A stretch of DNA of 64,000 bases. It comes from Ancylomarina longa (GTDB lineage Bacteria > Bacteroidota > Bacteroidia > Bacteroidales > Marinifilaceae). The notes beneath the pieces are model-generated. The model searched no databases. It was not told where the DNA came from and saw only the letters and a list, made by a program, of their open reading frames with translations. Of this stretch, positions 43,938 through 56,260 are shown piece after piece (within the stretch, counting starts at the first letter, position 1; each line of letters opens with the position of its first letter). The position numbers and the translations under genes were made by a program. The stretch spans positions 59,041 through 123,040 of the forward strand of contig NZ_RJJX01000011.1 in NCBI RefSeq assembly GCF_003996985.1, read 5' to 3'.

Positions 43938-44960
43938 TCAGATGTTGTCAAAAAAGTCCAGAAATTCTTCTGCTTTTTTCATCATGTTGGTCGATCCGGT
44001 ATAGAAAGGAACACGCTGATGTATGGCTTCCGGAGCAATTTTTAGAATGCGCTGTTTACCATCGGTAGCTTTTCCTCCGGCTTGTTCTGCGATAAAAGCA
44101 ATCGGATTGCATTCGTAAAGTAATCGGAGTTTGCCGTTGGAATTTTTATTGGTTTGCGGATAGATAAAAATGCCGCCTTTCAATAAATTCCGGTGAAAAT
44201 CTGCCACCAATGATCCTATATAGCGCGAAGTGTAGGGACGTTTGCTCTTCGCATCTTTTTCCTGGCAAAACTTGATGTATTTTTTTACACCTGAATGGAA
44301 ATTGATGTAATTTCCTTCGTTGATGGAATAAATAGTACCGCTCTTAGGAGTTTTGATGTTGGGATGCGATAAGCAGAATTCCCCAATCGATGGATCCAGC
44401 GTAAAGCCATTTACTCCGTTTCCGGTGGTATATACCAACATGGTAGAAGACCCGTAAATTATATATCCGGCAGCAACTTGTTTGGTTCCTTCCTGCAAGA
44501 AGTCTTCGATTTTAGCTACTTCGCCACGAGGAGAAATACGCTCGTAAATCGAAAAAATAGAACCAATCGATACATTCACATCGATGTTGGATGATCCGTC
44601 AAGCGGATCCATACAGAAAACGTATTTTCCATTTCTACCCATTTCATCCTCGAAAAGAATGATGTTTTCATTCTCTTCGGAAGCTACAGCACAACATTCG
44701 CCGCTGGCTTTAAGTGCATTAATAAAGTGGGAGTCTGCAAAAACATCTAGCTTTTGCTGATCTTCGCCCTGCACATTCTGATCACCCTGTTCCCCCAAAA
44801 TATCAACCAGTCCCGCTTTATTCACGGCACGGTTTATAATTTTGGCGGCAATACCAATATGGTGCAAGAGTCGGGAAAGTTCCCCTTTTGCGCCAGGGTA
44901 TTCTGATTGTCTTTGGATGATAAATTGATTGAGGGTTTGAACATTAAATTGTTCAGTCAT
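43938..44960 (-). CDS. fbp: Class I fructose-1,6-bisphosphatase
   Basis: The 340-residue enzyme removes the 1-phosphate of fructose-1,6-bisphosphate in gluconeogenesis. It shows [15 protein letters not shown], the metal-binding motif [20 protein letters not shown], the segment [40 protein letters not shown] and [22 protein letters not shown], all diagnostic of class I FBPase. Length is typical. It is monocistronic. Confidence 0.96.
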   Translation of the reverse strand: MTEQFNVQTLNQFIIQRQSEYPGAKGELSRLLHHIGIAAKIINRAVNKAGLVDILGEQGDQNVQGEDQQKLDVFADSHFINALKASGECCAVASEENENIILFEDEMGRNGKYVFCMDPLDGSSNIDVNVSIGSIFSIYERISPRGEVAKIEDFLQEGTKQVAAGYIIYGSSTMLVYTTGNGVNGFTLDPSIGEFCLSHPNIKTPKSGTIYSINEGNYINFHSGVKKYIKFCQEKDAKSKRPYTSRYIGSLVADFHRNLLKGGIFIYPQTNKNSNGKLRLLYECNPIAFIAEQAGGKATDGKQRILKIAPEAIHQRVPFYTGSTNMMKKAEEFLDFFDNI

Positions 44961-45289
44961 TTTAAAAGGCTTTTTGGTTTACATTCATTTGGTGGCATAA
45001 AGTTATGCTTTTTTATGAAACGCTGAAACTCTTATTTCAAACGTTAACGATAAAATATTCCGATACGCTTTATTTAATGGTTTAGGATAAATATTAAGGA
45101 CGCAAAAATGAAAAGATTCGGAAGGTATATTTTAATATTTTCTCTTATTCTTAATTTTAAAAAAAAATGTAAAATCAGGATACTTATTTTGATTCAATTG
45201 TTGGAGAAGCAATGCTTTATTTATTAACTTCATTTTTTATTTAGAAAAGTAAAAGCTTCTAAATCATAAAAACAAAACAAACGACTGTA
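44961..45289. other. Intergenic region between fbp and the first aspartokinase
   Basis: About 330 AT-rich bases between divergent genes. I see no riboswitch, no clear promoter pair and no convincing small gene. An open frame at 45108-45227 (MKRFGRYILIFSLIL...) is rich in Ile/Leu but has no support. Confidence 0.4.
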
Positions 45290-46546
45290 ATGAATATTTT
45301 TAAATTTGGCGGAGCTTCGGTACATAATGCCGAGGGAGTCCGGAATTTTGTGAAAATTGTACAAGCCTATAAAGAGGAGACTATCATCGTTCTTTCTGCA
45401 ATGGGTAAAACAACCAATACTTTAGAAGAGATAGCAGATGCTTTTTTTATCAGAAACGAATTATTGGAATCGAAGTTCGATGCTTTAAAAATCTATCATT
45501 TAGATATTGTAAATGAATTGTTTCCAAAGAAAGATGATGTGGTGTTCGAAAAGGTTGAAAAGCTTTTTAATCAGTTACACGATTATCTGCAAAGAACTCC
45601 TTCGTTGAATTTTGATTTTGACTACGATCAAATTGTATGCTTTGGCGAATTACTTTCTACTACTATTGTGTCGGACTATTTGCGTTTAAGTGGAAAACCA
45701 AATAAATGGGTAGATATTCGCACTTGTTTAAAAACAGATGATACTTATCGGGAAGGAAAAGTGGACTGGGAATTATCTCAAAAGCTGGTAGAACAGGTAT
45801 TTAGTTTCAACAATACTTTTGTGTATATCACACAAGGTTTTTTAGGCGGTACAACTACTAACTTAACGACTACGTTGGGGCGCGAAGGTTCGGATTATAC
45901 TGCTGCTATTCTTTCTTTTATTTTGGAAGTGGAGCAGTTAGCCATATGGAAAGATGTTCCGGGAATCATGAATGCTGATCCAAAATGGTTACCCGATGCC
46001 AAAAAGCTGGATCGTATCTCGTATCAGGAAGCCATTGAGTTGGCATTTTATGGTGCTAAGGTCATTCATCCCAAGACGATTCAACCGATACAGAAAAAGA
46101 AAATTCCACTTCAGGTTCGTTCGTTTCTCAATTTTAACGATAACGGAACCATGATTAGTTCTGCCTCTCAAAAGTTGGAAAATCAGAATCCGGTTTACAT
46201 TCAGAAACAAAATCAGGTGTTGATTTCTATTCGACCCAAAGATTTTTCTTTCATTCTGGAGGAGAATCTCAGCAGGTTATTCTCCCAATTCGCAAAGTAT
46301 CGGGTAAAAGTAAATCTGATACAGAATTCGGCAATCAGCTTTTCGGTGTGTGTGGACAATTCCGGAAATAGGTTAAAATATTTGCTGAACGAGATTTCAA
46401 AAGGTTTTGAAGTGAAATACAACGAGGATCTGGAATTGATAACTATCCGTCATCATGATGATGCATCTGTGGAACGCATGACAAAAAACCGAAAGATTTT
46501 GTTGGAACAACGAAGCAGGGATACAGCACAATTTGTGTTGGCCTAA
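45290..46546 (+). CDS. Aspartate kinase, stand-alone copy
   Basis: Aspartokinase phosphorylates aspartate, the first step toward lysine, threonine and methionine. The 418-residue protein has the catalytic KFGGASV motif, VLSAMGKTTNTLEE, FGELLSTTIVSDYLR, TLGREGSDYTAAILSFIL and WKDVPGIMNADPKWLP, followed by a C-terminal ACT-like region. It resembles the second aspartokinase in the methionine cluster closely enough to be a paralogue. It ends at its own terminator and so is regulated apart from the methionine genes; which end product inhibits it cannot be read. Confidence 0.93.
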   Translation: MNIFKFGGASVHNAEGVRNFVKIVQAYKEETIIVLSAMGKTTNTLEEIADAFFIRNELLESKFDALKIYHLDIVNELFPKKDDVVFEKVEKLFNQLHDYLQRTPSLNFDFDYDQIVCFGELLSTTIVSDYLRLSGKPNKWVDIRTCLKTDDTYREGKVDWELSQKLVEQVFSFNNTFVYITQGFLGGTTTNLTTTLGREGSDYTAAILSFILEVEQLAIWKDVPGIMNADPKWLPDAKKLDRISYQEAIELAFYGAKVIHPKTIQPIQKKKIPLQVRSFLNFNDNGTMISSASQKLENQNPVYIQKQNQVLISIRPKDFSFILEENLSRLFSQFAKYRVKVNLIQNSAISFSVCVDNSGNRLKYLLNEISKGFEVKYNEDLELITIRHHDDASVERMTKNRKILLEQRSRDTAQFVLA

Positions 46547-46580
46547 AAGAATAATGAATGCAGCATATCAAATAATGTTA

Positions 46581-46614
46581 TCAATTGCCCTGGGTTTTAC
46601 CTCAGGGCAATTGA
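46581..46614. terminator. Terminator after the first aspartokinase
   Basis: A perfect 12-bp stem TCAATTGCCCTG (46581-46592) / CAGGGCAATTGA (46603-46614) with a 10-nt loop is followed by TTTATA. It separates the aspartokinase from the methionine promoter. Confidence 0.85.
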
Positions 46615-46723
46615 TTTATAGAGCTGGTTTAAATTTTTTTTCATCTAAAAAATAAGATTTGCTTATATAAGGTATAACTCGCAGATACCTAGCTGGAAAA
46701 ATAAAGACAAGTGGCATTTCCAA

Positions 46724-46754
46724 TTTGGAGATTTAAAAAACCTGCCTATCTTTG
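46724..46754 (+). promoter_or_regulatory. Bacteroidota promoter of the methionine cluster
   Basis: TTTG (46724-46727), exactly 19 bp, then TATCTTTG (46747-46754): a full match to the primary Bacteroidota -33/-7 promoter (TTTG-N19-TAnnTTTG). Transcription would begin near 46760, about 30 bp before the riboswitch. Confidence 0.85.
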
Positions 46755-46788
46755 TTTCCAACATTTAAGGTAAAACTCCCCGGAGTAT

Positions 46789-46912
46789 ATCTTTAATTTA
46801 TACAGAAGAAGTGAGAGAACAGGCTCGTAGACCTTCTGACAACCTCGGCAAAACAGAAGCTGAAAGGTGTCAAATCCTGACCATTTAGATTGGTGAATAT
46901 AAATTAAAAGAT
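46789..46912 (+). promoter_or_regulatory. SAM-I clan (S-box type) riboswitch
   Basis: The RNA would have a closing stem P1 of ATCTTTAATTTATA (46789-46802) with TATAAATTAAAAGAT (46898-46912), one A bulged. Inside are GTGAGAGAACAGGCTCG, GACAACCTCGGCAAAA, GAAGCTGAAAGGTGTCAAATCC and TGACC, corresponding to the SAM-I core GCAACC ... AAGGTGCCAAATCC with minor changes. Position before metY and between a promoter and a Met-rich leader fits SAM-dependent repression. The 3' arm of P1 lies directly in front of the leader ATG, so P1 formation could hide its start. The exact subtype needs a covariance search. Confidence 0.85.
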
Positions 46913-46913
46913 C

Positions 46914-47033
46914 ATGAAGAAGACAGAAAATCAACACTTCCATCAGCAGGCTCAATCAGAGCAAAACTATTCATTGCAATTAGTATCTATTACCACTATG
47001 ATGCGAATGCAACGAATGATGCGTATGCTGTAA
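46914..47033 (+). CDS. Met-rich leader peptide of the methionine cluster
   Basis: A 39-codon frame begins one base after the riboswitch P1 stem. It ends with ITTMMRMQRMMRML and a stop: seven of the last twelve codons... specifically Met at residues 29, 30, 32, 35, 36 and 38, are methionine. This is the classic form of an amino-acid attenuation leader, in which ribosome stalling at Met codons (low Met-tRNA) changes RNA folding downstream. ATGCGT (47020) can pair with ACGCAT (47033) just across the stop codon. It is too short for most gene callers. Dual SAM and Met-tRNA sensing of one transcript is inferred, not shown. Confidence 0.75.
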   Translation: MKKTENQHFHQQAQSEQNYSLQLVSITTMMRMQRMMRML

Positions 47034-48724
<1,691 letters not shown>

Positions 48725-48853
48725 TTCTTTAGAAAATCCGATCGGAAGATTGATTTTAGAATTGGTATTTCGATCGGGTACTCCAATGTTTGTATAGGTA
48801 TAAAACTCCTGTGCAAATTTCACAAAACAATAAACAAGCAAAATCAACAAAGC

Positions 48854-49888
48854 GTGAATTCAAAATATTATATCCATAAAGAAGGTCTGCAACTTGAATC
48901 AGGTGAGCGTCTGAAGGAGTTGACAATAGCCTATCACACCTATGGGAATTATGATCCCAAAAGGAATAATGTGATTTGGGTTTGTCATGCACTTACAGCC
49001 AATTCTGATGTTTTTGATTGGTGGAAAGGCTTATTTGGGGAGAATGATCTTTTTAATCCGAGGGATTATTTTATTGTATGTGACAATTTCCTTGGTTCTT
49101 GCTACGGAACTACCGGACCACTTTCCGAAAATCCGGAGAACGGACAAGCATATTATCATGATTTTCCACAATTAACGGTGCGTGATTTGGTTGCTGCACA
49201 TGAAATACTGCGAAAGCACCTTCAGATTGAACGCATTCAAATGATGATTGGTAGTTCTCTGGGAGGAATGCAGGCTTTGGAATGGGCGTACTTATTGAAT
49301 GGTGAGTTGGATAATCTGGTGGTTTTGGCTTCGAATGCTAAACACTCGCCTTGGGGAATTGCCTTTAACGAGTCGCAACGAATGGCTGTAGAGGTAGATC
49401 CCAGTTGGAAAGAATCTAACGAAAAAGCTGGTTTGGATGGGATGAGGGTAGCACGATCCATTGCCTTATTAAGCTATAGAACCTATGCAACTTACGATCA
49501 TTCGCAACAGGAAAATGAGGAGGATAAGACCGATGATTTTCGTGCAAGCTCCTATCAACGCTATCAGGGCGAGAAATTAGCCCGGCGATTTAATGCTTAT
49601 TCCTATTGGCATCTTTCCAAAATAATGGATAGTCATGATCTGGGTAGAGGGAGAAATGGTTTAGTTGCGGCTTTGGGTCAAATTAAATCCAGATCCTTAA
49701 TAATTGGAGTGAATACGGATCAGATATTTCCAATTGATGAACAACGCTTTGTGGCAAAACATATCCCTCATGCATCCTTTCTGGAAATTAAATCCCTTTA
49801 TGGACACGATGGATTCCTTCTGGAACAAGAACAACTAAGCAAAGTATTAGAATCCTTTTTAATCGAAAGTAAAAACAATGAGCAATAA
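48854..49888 (+). CDS. metX: Homoserine O-acetyltransferase
   Basis: This alpha/beta-hydrolase enzyme acetylates homoserine with acetyl-CoA, giving the substrate of MetY. The 344-residue protein has the nucleophile elbow MIGSSLGGMQALEW, the oxyanion segment NVIWVCHALTANSDVFDWW, CDNFLGSCYGTTGP, the acid in VNTDQIFPIDEQ and the catalytic His in YGHDGFLLEQEQL. The start is a GTG at 48854; no nearby ATG gives the complete N-terminus. Its end overlaps the homoserine dehydrogenase start by 11 bp. MetX-type proteins can differ in acyl-group choice (acetyl or succinyl); the acetyl call rests on pairing with MetY. Confidence 0.93.
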   Translation: MNSKYYIHKEGLQLESGERLKELTIAYHTYGNYDPKRNNVIWVCHALTANSDVFDWWKGLFGENDLFNPRDYFIVCDNFLGSCYGTTGPLSENPENGQAYYHDFPQLTVRDLVAAHEILRKHLQIERIQMMIGSSLGGMQALEWAYLLNGELDNLVVLASNAKHSPWGIAFNESQRMAVEVDPSWKESNEKAGLDGMRVARSIALLSYRTYATYDHSQQENEEDKTDDFRASSYQRYQGEKLARRFNAYSYWHLSKIMDSHDLGRGRNGLVAALGQIKSRSLIIGVNTDQIFPIDEQRFVAKHIPHASFLEIKSLYGHDGFLLEQEQLSKVLESFLIESKNNEQ

Positions 49889-51068
49889 ACTAAAAATAGG
49901 AGTTTTCGGATATGGCGTTGTCGGTTCCGGATTGGCTCACGTTCTAAAAAATAGTAAAGGACTGGATGCATCCATCGTGAAAGTATGTGTGAAGGATGCG
50001 GATAAAGAAAGAGAATTGGATTCCAAAATTCTTACTCTTAATCCGGATGATATTTTAAATGATCCTGAAATTAATGTGGTAGCAGAATTGATTGATGATG
50101 CGGATGCAGCTTATCAAATTGTGAAAACGGCTTTGCAAAATGGAAAACATGTGGTTTCGGCGAATAAAAAAATGCTGGCATATCATATCGAAGAACTAAT
50201 TCAATTGCAATGGCAATACAAAGTTTCCTTTGTATACGAAGCTTCGGCCTGTGGGAGTATTCCTATTATTCGCAATCTGGAAGAGTATTACGACAATGAT
50301 TTGTTACAATCGGTTAGCGGAATTCTGAATGGTTCCTCGAATTACATCCTAACTAAGATTTTTAACGATCATCTGGATTATAAAGTAGCATTGCAACAAG
50401 CACAGGAATTGGGTTATGCCGAGAGCGATCCCACTTCGGATGTGGATGGATTTGATACCTTGTATAAGCTGATTATTCTTACTGTTCATGGATTTGGATT
50501 ATTTGTACATCCCAATCAGGTATTTAATTCCGGAATTTCCAACTTAAGTGTGAAGGATATCGAACTGGCATCTCAAAAGGGATATAAAATCCGCTTGATA
50601 GGAAAAGTAACTAAGGTAAATGGCAATAAGGTGAATCTTTTGGTGATACCTAAATTCGTAAAACCTGAAGAACATGCCTACACCGTAGATAGTCATTATA
50701 ATGGGGTTTTGATACAAGGAAATTTTTACGACAATCAGTTTATGTACGGAAAAGGAGCAGGTGCGCATCCTACAGGTTCTGCAGTATTATCGGATATTAC
50801 CGCATTGGCATACAACTATAAATATGAATACAAAAAACTAAAATATTACGGTGGTTTGGAATATACCAATGATATGGAGGTTAAAGTGTATTTAAGATAT
50901 AACGATAAAAACGATTTGGATTTGTTTGATTTTAAAGAGATTTCTGAATCCCTAATCGGGAAGGATTTTAACTATGTGATAGGAATTCTAAATCTAAACG
51001 ATCTGCTTAAGATTCGTCAACAGATAATAGGGAAAGATATATTCCTTGCTTATTTGGGCGAGGAGTAG
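49878..51068 (+). CDS. hom: Homoserine dehydrogenase
   Basis: The 396-residue enzyme reduces aspartate semialdehyde to homoserine. It shows the NAD(P)-binding motif IGVFGYGVVGSGLAHVL, GKHVVSANKKMLA, VYEASACGSIPIIRNLEEYY, the signature region GILNGSSNYILTKIF and AQELGYAESDPTSDVDGFDT. It lies between metX and an aspartokinase as a separate protein rather than fused. The remaining 80 C-terminal residues do not look like a standard ACT domain. Confidence 0.94.
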   Translation: MSNKLKIGVFGYGVVGSGLAHVLKNSKGLDASIVKVCVKDADKERELDSKILTLNPDDILNDPEINVVAELIDDADAAYQIVKTALQNGKHVVSANKKMLAYHIEELIQLQWQYKVSFVYEASACGSIPIIRNLEEYYDNDLLQSVSGILNGSSNYILTKIFNDHLDYKVALQQAQELGYAESDPTSDVDGFDTLYKLIILTVHGFGLFVHPNQVFNSGISNLSVKDIELASQKGYKIRLIGKVTKVNGNKVNLLVIPKFVKPEEHAYTVDSHYNGVLIQGNFYDNQFMYGKGAGAHPTGSAVLSDITALAYNYKYEYKKLKYYGGLEYTNDMEVKVYLRYNDKNDLDLFDFKEISESLIGKDFNYVIGILNLNDLLKIRQQIIGKDIFLAYLGEE

Positions 51069-51119
51069 GCTTTATTTAAAGGCTTTTGATATTATCTGTT
51101 TGATAAAAGAGGAGAAAAA

Positions 51120-52454
51120 ATGATCATATATAAATTTGGAGGAGTATCGGTAAAGGATGCTTCGGGAATTAAAAATATTTGTCAAATCATTGGCAATGCA
51201 AAGTGTCCGCTCACAGTTGTGATTTCTGCAATTGGGAATACTACCAATTTGTTAGAAGCACTAGTGGAAGCTTATTTTTCCGGTAATGATAAGCTAAGAG
51301 AACTTCTGAATCAGGTGAAGAAAAACCACACTTCCCTGATTCATGATTTATTCGAAGAAGTTCCCGAGCAAGTCCTTACCGATGTGAACGCTCTTTTCAT
51401 CGAGCTGGAAACCAAAATTACCAAGCCATCATCTGATCAATTCAATTTTGAATACGATCAGGTGATCGGTTTTGGGGAATTACTCTCCACTACTATTGTG
51501 TCAGCTTATCTAAATCAGATAGGACAAAACAATGAATGGGTTGATGTACGTACTTGTCTGGATTCAGATGACAATTATGTAGATGCCAATATTCTTTGGG
51601 AATCATCTAAAGAGAAGGTCTGTACGAGATTCACTAAAAACCAGAATACCCTTTACATTACTCAAGGCTTTATCGCCAGTGATCCGAAAGGAAATACAAC
51701 TTCTTTAGGTAGGGAAGGCTCGGATTATACGGCTGCAATTTTGGCTCACTTGTTGGATGCAGAAAAAATGATTATTTGGAAAGATGTACTTGGTATTTTG
51801 AATGCCGATCCGGATTATTTTGAGAACACCACAAAGTTGGACACCATTCCTTATCACGAAGCCATTGAATTATCGTATTATGGAGCAAGCGTAATTCATC
51901 CCAAAACAATCAAGCCATTGCAGGCAAAACAAATTCCTTTGTGGGTGAAATCGTTTATAGAGCCGAATCAGAATGGCACTTTAATTACTAAAGGAGAGCG
52001 ACCACAGCCTTTGCTTCCCAATTACATTGTGAAAAAGCAACAGGTTTTGGTGAGTTTGAAACCGTTAAATTTTTCATTCATAAGCGAGAAAGACATGGTT
52101 TTTATCTTTTCGCTTGTGACAAAATTTAGAATAAAGCTTAATTTTACTCAAAACACAGCCGTTAGCTTTGTTTTTTGTGTAAATACTTCGGCAAGAAATT
52201 GGAAAGACCTAGCTGTTGAGTTGGAGAAATATTATGAGGTTGAAATAACCGAAAATCTGGAATTAATTACCGTTCGGCATTATACTTCAGCCACTATTAA
52301 GGAAATACAGTTTAAGCATCATGTGTTGGGAGAACAAAAGAATAGGAATACGGCCATTTATCTGATAGATACGAATTGGAATTTCCCCCATATCCCTAAG
52401 AAGGAATTCGAAAGTGCCTTGCGGGATTTTTCTTTTCAGGAAAATTTAGAATAG
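51120..52454 (+). CDS. Aspartate kinase of the methionine cluster
   Basis: This second, 444-residue aspartokinase has the same motifs as the copy at 45290: KFGGVSV, VISAIGNTTNLLEALVEAYF, FGELLSTTIVSAYL, SLGREGSDYTAAILAHLL and WKDVLGILNADPDYF, plus a C-terminal ACT-like half. A clear ribosome-binding site AGGAG lies at 51110-51114. It is encoded directly after hom and before metH, so it is likely dedicated to methionine supply and under the same SAM/Met leader control. The last 25 residues extend beyond the first copy. Confidence 0.93.
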   Translation: MIIYKFGGVSVKDASGIKNICQIIGNAKCPLTVVISAIGNTTNLLEALVEAYFSGNDKLRELLNQVKKNHTSLIHDLFEEVPEQVLTDVNALFIELETKITKPSSDQFNFEYDQVIGFGELLSTTIVSAYLNQIGQNNEWVDVRTCLDSDDNYVDANILWESSKEKVCTRFTKNQNTLYITQGFIASDPKGNTTSLGREGSDYTAAILAHLLDAEKMIIWKDVLGILNADPDYFENTTKLDTIPYHEAIELSYYGASVIHPKTIKPLQAKQIPLWVKSFIEPNQNGTLITKGERPQPLLPNYIVKKQQVLVSLKPLNFSFISEKDMVFIFSLVTKFRIKLNFTQNTAVSFVFCVNTSARNWKDLAVELEKYYEVEITENLELITVRHYTSATIKEIQFKHHVLGEQKNRNTAIYLIDTNWNFPHIPKKEFESALRDFSFQENLE

Positions 52455-52500
52455 GGATGCTATTAGAAATGGTTTTTAAATTATAGAAAGGAGTAAAGAA

Positions 52501-55500
52501 TTGACAGCCTTAAAAGAAACATTACAAAAACAAATTCTGGTATTAGATGGAGCCATGGGAACCATGATACAGTCTTACCAATTGGGAGAGACTGATTTTC
52601 GTGGGGATCGCTTTGCCGATTTTCCATGTGATCAGAAAGGGCATAACGACCTGTTGAGTCTGACCCAGCCGGAGATAATTAAGGATATTCACAGGGCATT
52701 TTTGGTGGCAGGAGCAAATATTATCGAGACCAATACCTTTAATTCCAATGCTATTTCACTTGCTGATTATCAATTATCAGAATTGGCATATGAACTGAAT
52801 TTGGTGGCAGCTAGAAATGCACGAGAAGTTGTGGAGGAGATGAACGCAATCGACCTGAATACCCCACGATGGGTAGCAGGTTCCATTGGTCCTACCAACA
52901 AAACAACCTCTATGTCTCCCAAGGTAGAAGATCCGGGCTATCGGGATGTGAGTTTTGATGATTTAGTAGCAGTTTATACCGAACAAATAAGAGGTTTGAT
53001 TGATGGAGGCGTAGATGTATTACTGATCGAAACTATTTTTGATACTTTAAATGCCAAAGCTGCCATTTTTGCTGCCGATCAGTTACTGGAAGAGCGTGGA
53101 CTTGATGTTCCCATCATGATTTCGGGAACCATTACCGATAGAAGCGGGCGTACTTTGTCCGGACAAACACTCGAGGCTTTCGTTACTTCTATGAAGAATG
53201 ACCGATTGTTGAGTATTGGACTGAATTGTGCTTTTGGTGCGAAAGATTTAGTGCCGTTTATTCAGCAACTGGATACACTGCTTCCTGTTTATGTAAGTGT
53301 ATATCCCAATGCCGGGTTGCCAAATGAATTGGGAGAATATGACGAAACGCCGGAAACCATGCGAAGCGATTTGCAGGAATTGCTGCAAGGTCGAAAAATT
53401 AATATTGTTGGTGGTTGCTGTGGCACACGTCCCGAGCATATCAAAGCATTGGCGGAGGCTGTGAAAGGAGCTGCACCAAGGGTAATACCTGAAATTGAAA
53501 AGGAAACCCGGTTGAGCGGATTGGAACTATTACGCATTAATTCACTTAGTAATTTTGTGAATGTTGGGGAACGTACCAATGTTGCAGGTTCGCGGAAATT
53601 TGCGCGTTTAATTCGGGAGGAAAAATACGAAGAGGCTCTTTCCATAGCTCGGTCGCAGGTCGAGAATGGTGCTCAAATCATCGATGTGAATATGGATGAT
53701 GCCATGTTGAATGCTGAAAAAGAGATGGAGATTTTCTTGAAATTATTGGTGTCGGAACCGGAAATTTCAAGAGTTCCTATAATGATTGATTCTTCGAAAT
53801 GGTCTGTCTTGGAAACAGGATTGAAATGTGTGCAGGGAAAATGTGTGGTAAATTCCATCTCGCTGAAAGAAGGGGAAGATGAATTTATTGCTCATGCAAA
53901 GCAGATTAAGCGATATGGAGCTGCTGCGGTGGTAATGGCTTTTGATGAAAAAGGTCAGGCCGCTACCTATGAGCGGAGAATTGCTATTTGTAGTAAAGCT
54001 TATCAAATATTAACCGAAGAAGTTGGTTTTCCTGCCGAGGATATCATCTTCGACCCAAATGTATTGGCTATTGCTACCGGAATTGAGGAACACAACAATT
54101 ATGCGGTAGATTATATCCAAACAGTAAAATGGATTAAAGCGAACTTGCCATATGCAAAAATAAGTGGAGGAATTAGCAATTTGTCTTTTTCGTTTCGTGG
54201 GAATAATACAGTACGGGAAGCAATGCACTCGGTATTTTTATATCATGCCATCAAAGCTGGCTTGGATATGGGGATTGTGAATCCGGGAATGTTGCAAATT
54301 TACGATGAAATTGATCCTGAGCTACTAGAGAAAGTAGAGGATGTAATTCTGAATCGTAAGTCGGATGCTACCGAAATACTAATTGACTTTGCAGAGGGAC
54401 TGAAATCGGAAGGAAAAATACAGGTGAAAACCGATGCGTGGAGGGAGAAAGCTTGTGCCGAACGTTTGTCTTATGCTTTGGTAAAGGGAATTACCGACTA
54501 TATTGAAGCCGATGTGGAAGAAGCCAGAAAAAGCTATCCGAGGGCTTTGGATGTAATCGAACAACCTTTAATGGATGGCATGAATATCGTAGGGCAGCTT
54601 TTTGGCGACGGAAAAATGTTTTTGCCTCAAGTAGTGAAATCTGCACGAGTGATGAAAAAGGCAGTTGCCTATTTGCAGCCATTCATCGAGGCGGAGAAAA
54701 ACACTTTATCGGAGGCTTCCAATGCCGGAAAAATAGTGATGGCTACCGTAAAAGGGGATGTTCATGATATTGGTAAAAATATAGTTGGCGTAGTCTTGGC
54801 TTGCAATAATTTCGAAATAATTGATTTGGGAGTGATGGTGTCCAGCTCTCAAATACTGGAAGTTGCCAAACGCGAAAAAGCAGATGCCATTGGTTTAAGT
54901 GGGTTGATTACACCATCTCTGGAGGAGATGTGTTTTGTTGCAGAAGAAATGAAACGATCGGGATTCGATATTCCTTTGGTGGTTGGTGGTGCTACTACTT
55001 CGGAATTACACACGGCAGTGAAAATTGAACCAAATTACGATCATGGAGTAGTTCATGTTATAGATGCATCGCAATCGGTAGGTGTTTTTAAAAAGCTGTG
55101 CAATAAAGATAAAAGAGAAGATTACCTGACCGAAGTACGAAAGCAATATCAGCAAGTAAGAGAAGAACACAGTAATAAAAAATCGAAAGAATATTATAGT
55201 CTTGATGAGGCGAGAGTAAATAAGGAAAGGATCGATTGGAAATCAGCTCCTATTTATAAGCCAAAACGAACAGGGTTACAGGTAAAGAAGAATTATTCTA
55301 TTGGTGAGATTCGTAAATATATCGACTGGACTTTCTTTTTTGTAGCATGGGAACTAAAGTGCATGTATCCCGAAATTATGGAGGATCCCGATTTAAAGGA
55401 GGAGGCTAAAAAACTATTTGACGATGCCAATTGCATGCTCGACAAAATTGAGAAGGAAAAGTTATTGGAGGCAAGTGCCGTGTACGGTTTGTTTCCTGCC

Positions 55501-56160
55501 AATGCCGATGGAGATGATATTGTAATTTATAGTGATGAGGATAGACGTGAAGAACGGACTAGTTTTACTTGCATTCGTCAGCAGGAGAAATTTGCAAAAG
55601 GCTTGAGTAGTTTGTGTTTGAGTGATTTTATTGCTCCCATAGAGTCTGGAAGAATTGACTATCTAGGTGCTTTTGTAGTGACTGCGGGATTGGGAATAGA
55701 AGAAAGCCTGAAGCATTTCGCAGCTCAGCACGACGATTATAATAGTATCATGATAAAGATATTGGCAGATCGATTGGCCGAAGCTTTTACCGAATTGTTG
55801 CACGAGCAAATCCGTAAAGTGGATTGGGGATATGCCAATGGTGAAGATTGGAGTGTGGAAGAGATGCTTCGCGAAAAATATCAGGGAATACGTCCAGCAT
55901 TTGGTTATCCATCCTTACCCGAGCATTCCGAAAAAGAAGTGCTTTGGGATTTTTTGAAGGTAAAGGAAAATATTGGAGCAACTTTAACCGAGAGTTTTGC
56001 CATGTATCCGGCAGCTTCGGTGAGTGGTTTGATCTTTGCCCATCCCGATGCCTTGTATTTTTCCATAGGTAAAATCAAAGAGGATCAACTGAAAGATTAT
56101 GCATCCCGAAAGGGAATATCCGAAGAGAAGGCTAGAAAATTATTAGCTCCAATTTTATAA
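52501..56160 (+). CDS. metH: Cobalamin-dependent methionine synthase
   Basis: MetH transfers the methyl of 5-methyl-THF to homocysteine through cobalamin. The 1219-residue protein is full length with all four modules: homocysteine-binding zinc domain ([29 protein letters not shown] carrying two Zn Cys), pterin-binding domain ([31 protein letters not shown]), the B12 cap and Rossmann domain (Asp753-x-His755-x-x-Gly motif [16 protein letters not shown]-like [24 protein letters not shown]) and the SAM-dependent reactivation domain ([39 protein letters not shown]). The start is TTG, supported by AAAGGAG seven bases upstream. Confidence 0.97.
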   Translation: MTALKETLQKQILVLDGAMGTMIQSYQLGETDFRGDRFADFPCDQKGHNDLLSLTQPEIIKDIHRAFLVAGANIIETNTFNSNAISLADYQLSELAYELNLVAARNAREVVEEMNAIDLNTPRWVAGSIGPTNKTTSMSPKVEDPGYRDVSFDDLVAVYTEQIRGLIDGGVDVLLIETIFDTLNAKAAIFAADQLLEERGLDVPIMISGTITDRSGRTLSGQTLEAFVTSMKNDRLLSIGLNCAFGAKDLVPFIQQLDTLLPVYVSVYPNAGLPNELGEYDETPETMRSDLQELLQGRKINIVGGCCGTRPEHIKALAEAVKGAAPRVIPEIEKETRLSGLELLRINSLSNFVNVGERTNVAGSRKFARLIREEKYEEALSIARSQVENGAQIIDVNMDDAMLNAEKEMEIFLKLLVSEPEISRVPIMIDSSKWSVLETGLKCVQGKCVVNSISLKEGEDEFIAHAKQIKRYGAAAVVMAFDEKGQAATYERRIAICSKAYQILTEEVGFPAEDIIFDPNVLAIATGIEEHNNYAVDYIQTVKWIKANLPYAKISGGISNLSFSFRGNNTVREAMHSVFLYHAIKAGLDMGIVNPGMLQIYDEIDPELLEKVEDVILNRKSDATEILIDFAEGLKSEGKIQVKTDAWREKACAERLSYALVKGITDYIEADVEEARKSYPRALDVIEQPLMDGMNIVGQLFGDGKMFLPQVVKSARVMKKAVAYLQPFIEAEKNTLSEASNAGKIVMATVKGDVHDIGKNIVGVVLACNNFEIIDLGVMVSSSQILEVAKREKADAIGLSGLITPSLEEMCFVAEEMKRSGFDIPLVVGGATTSELHTAVKIEPNYDHGVVHVIDASQSVGVFKKLCNKDKREDYLTEVRKQYQQVREEHSNKKSKEYYSLDEARVNKERIDWKSAPIYKPKRTGLQVKKNYSIGEIRKYIDWTFFFVAWELKCMYPEIMEDPDLKEEAKKLFDDANCMLDKIEKEKLLEASAVYGLFPANADGDDIVIYSDEDRREERTSFTCIRQQEKFAKGLSSLCLSDFIAPIESGRIDYLGAFVVTAGLGIEESLKHFAAQHDDYNSIMIKILADRLAEAFTELLHEQIRKVDWGYANGEDWSVEEMLREKYQGIRPAFGYPSLPEHSEKEVLWDFLKVKENIGATLTESFAMYPAASVSGLIFAHPDALYFSIGKIKEDQLKDYASRKGISEEKARKLLAPIL

Positions 56161-56260
56161 ACATTAAATTAAATAGAAAACAGCAAATGCTGATTCTTTT
56201 TTTCAAAGTTGAGGGACTTTTTTAGCCCACGACGATTATTAACCAGTGACCAATTAATCA

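Noticed and set aside
45108-45227. Leader peptide before the first aspartokinase
   Set aside because: The frame is Ile/Leu-rich, not Thr, Lys or Met-rich, and no attenuator is seen; composition is explained by AT-rich DNA.
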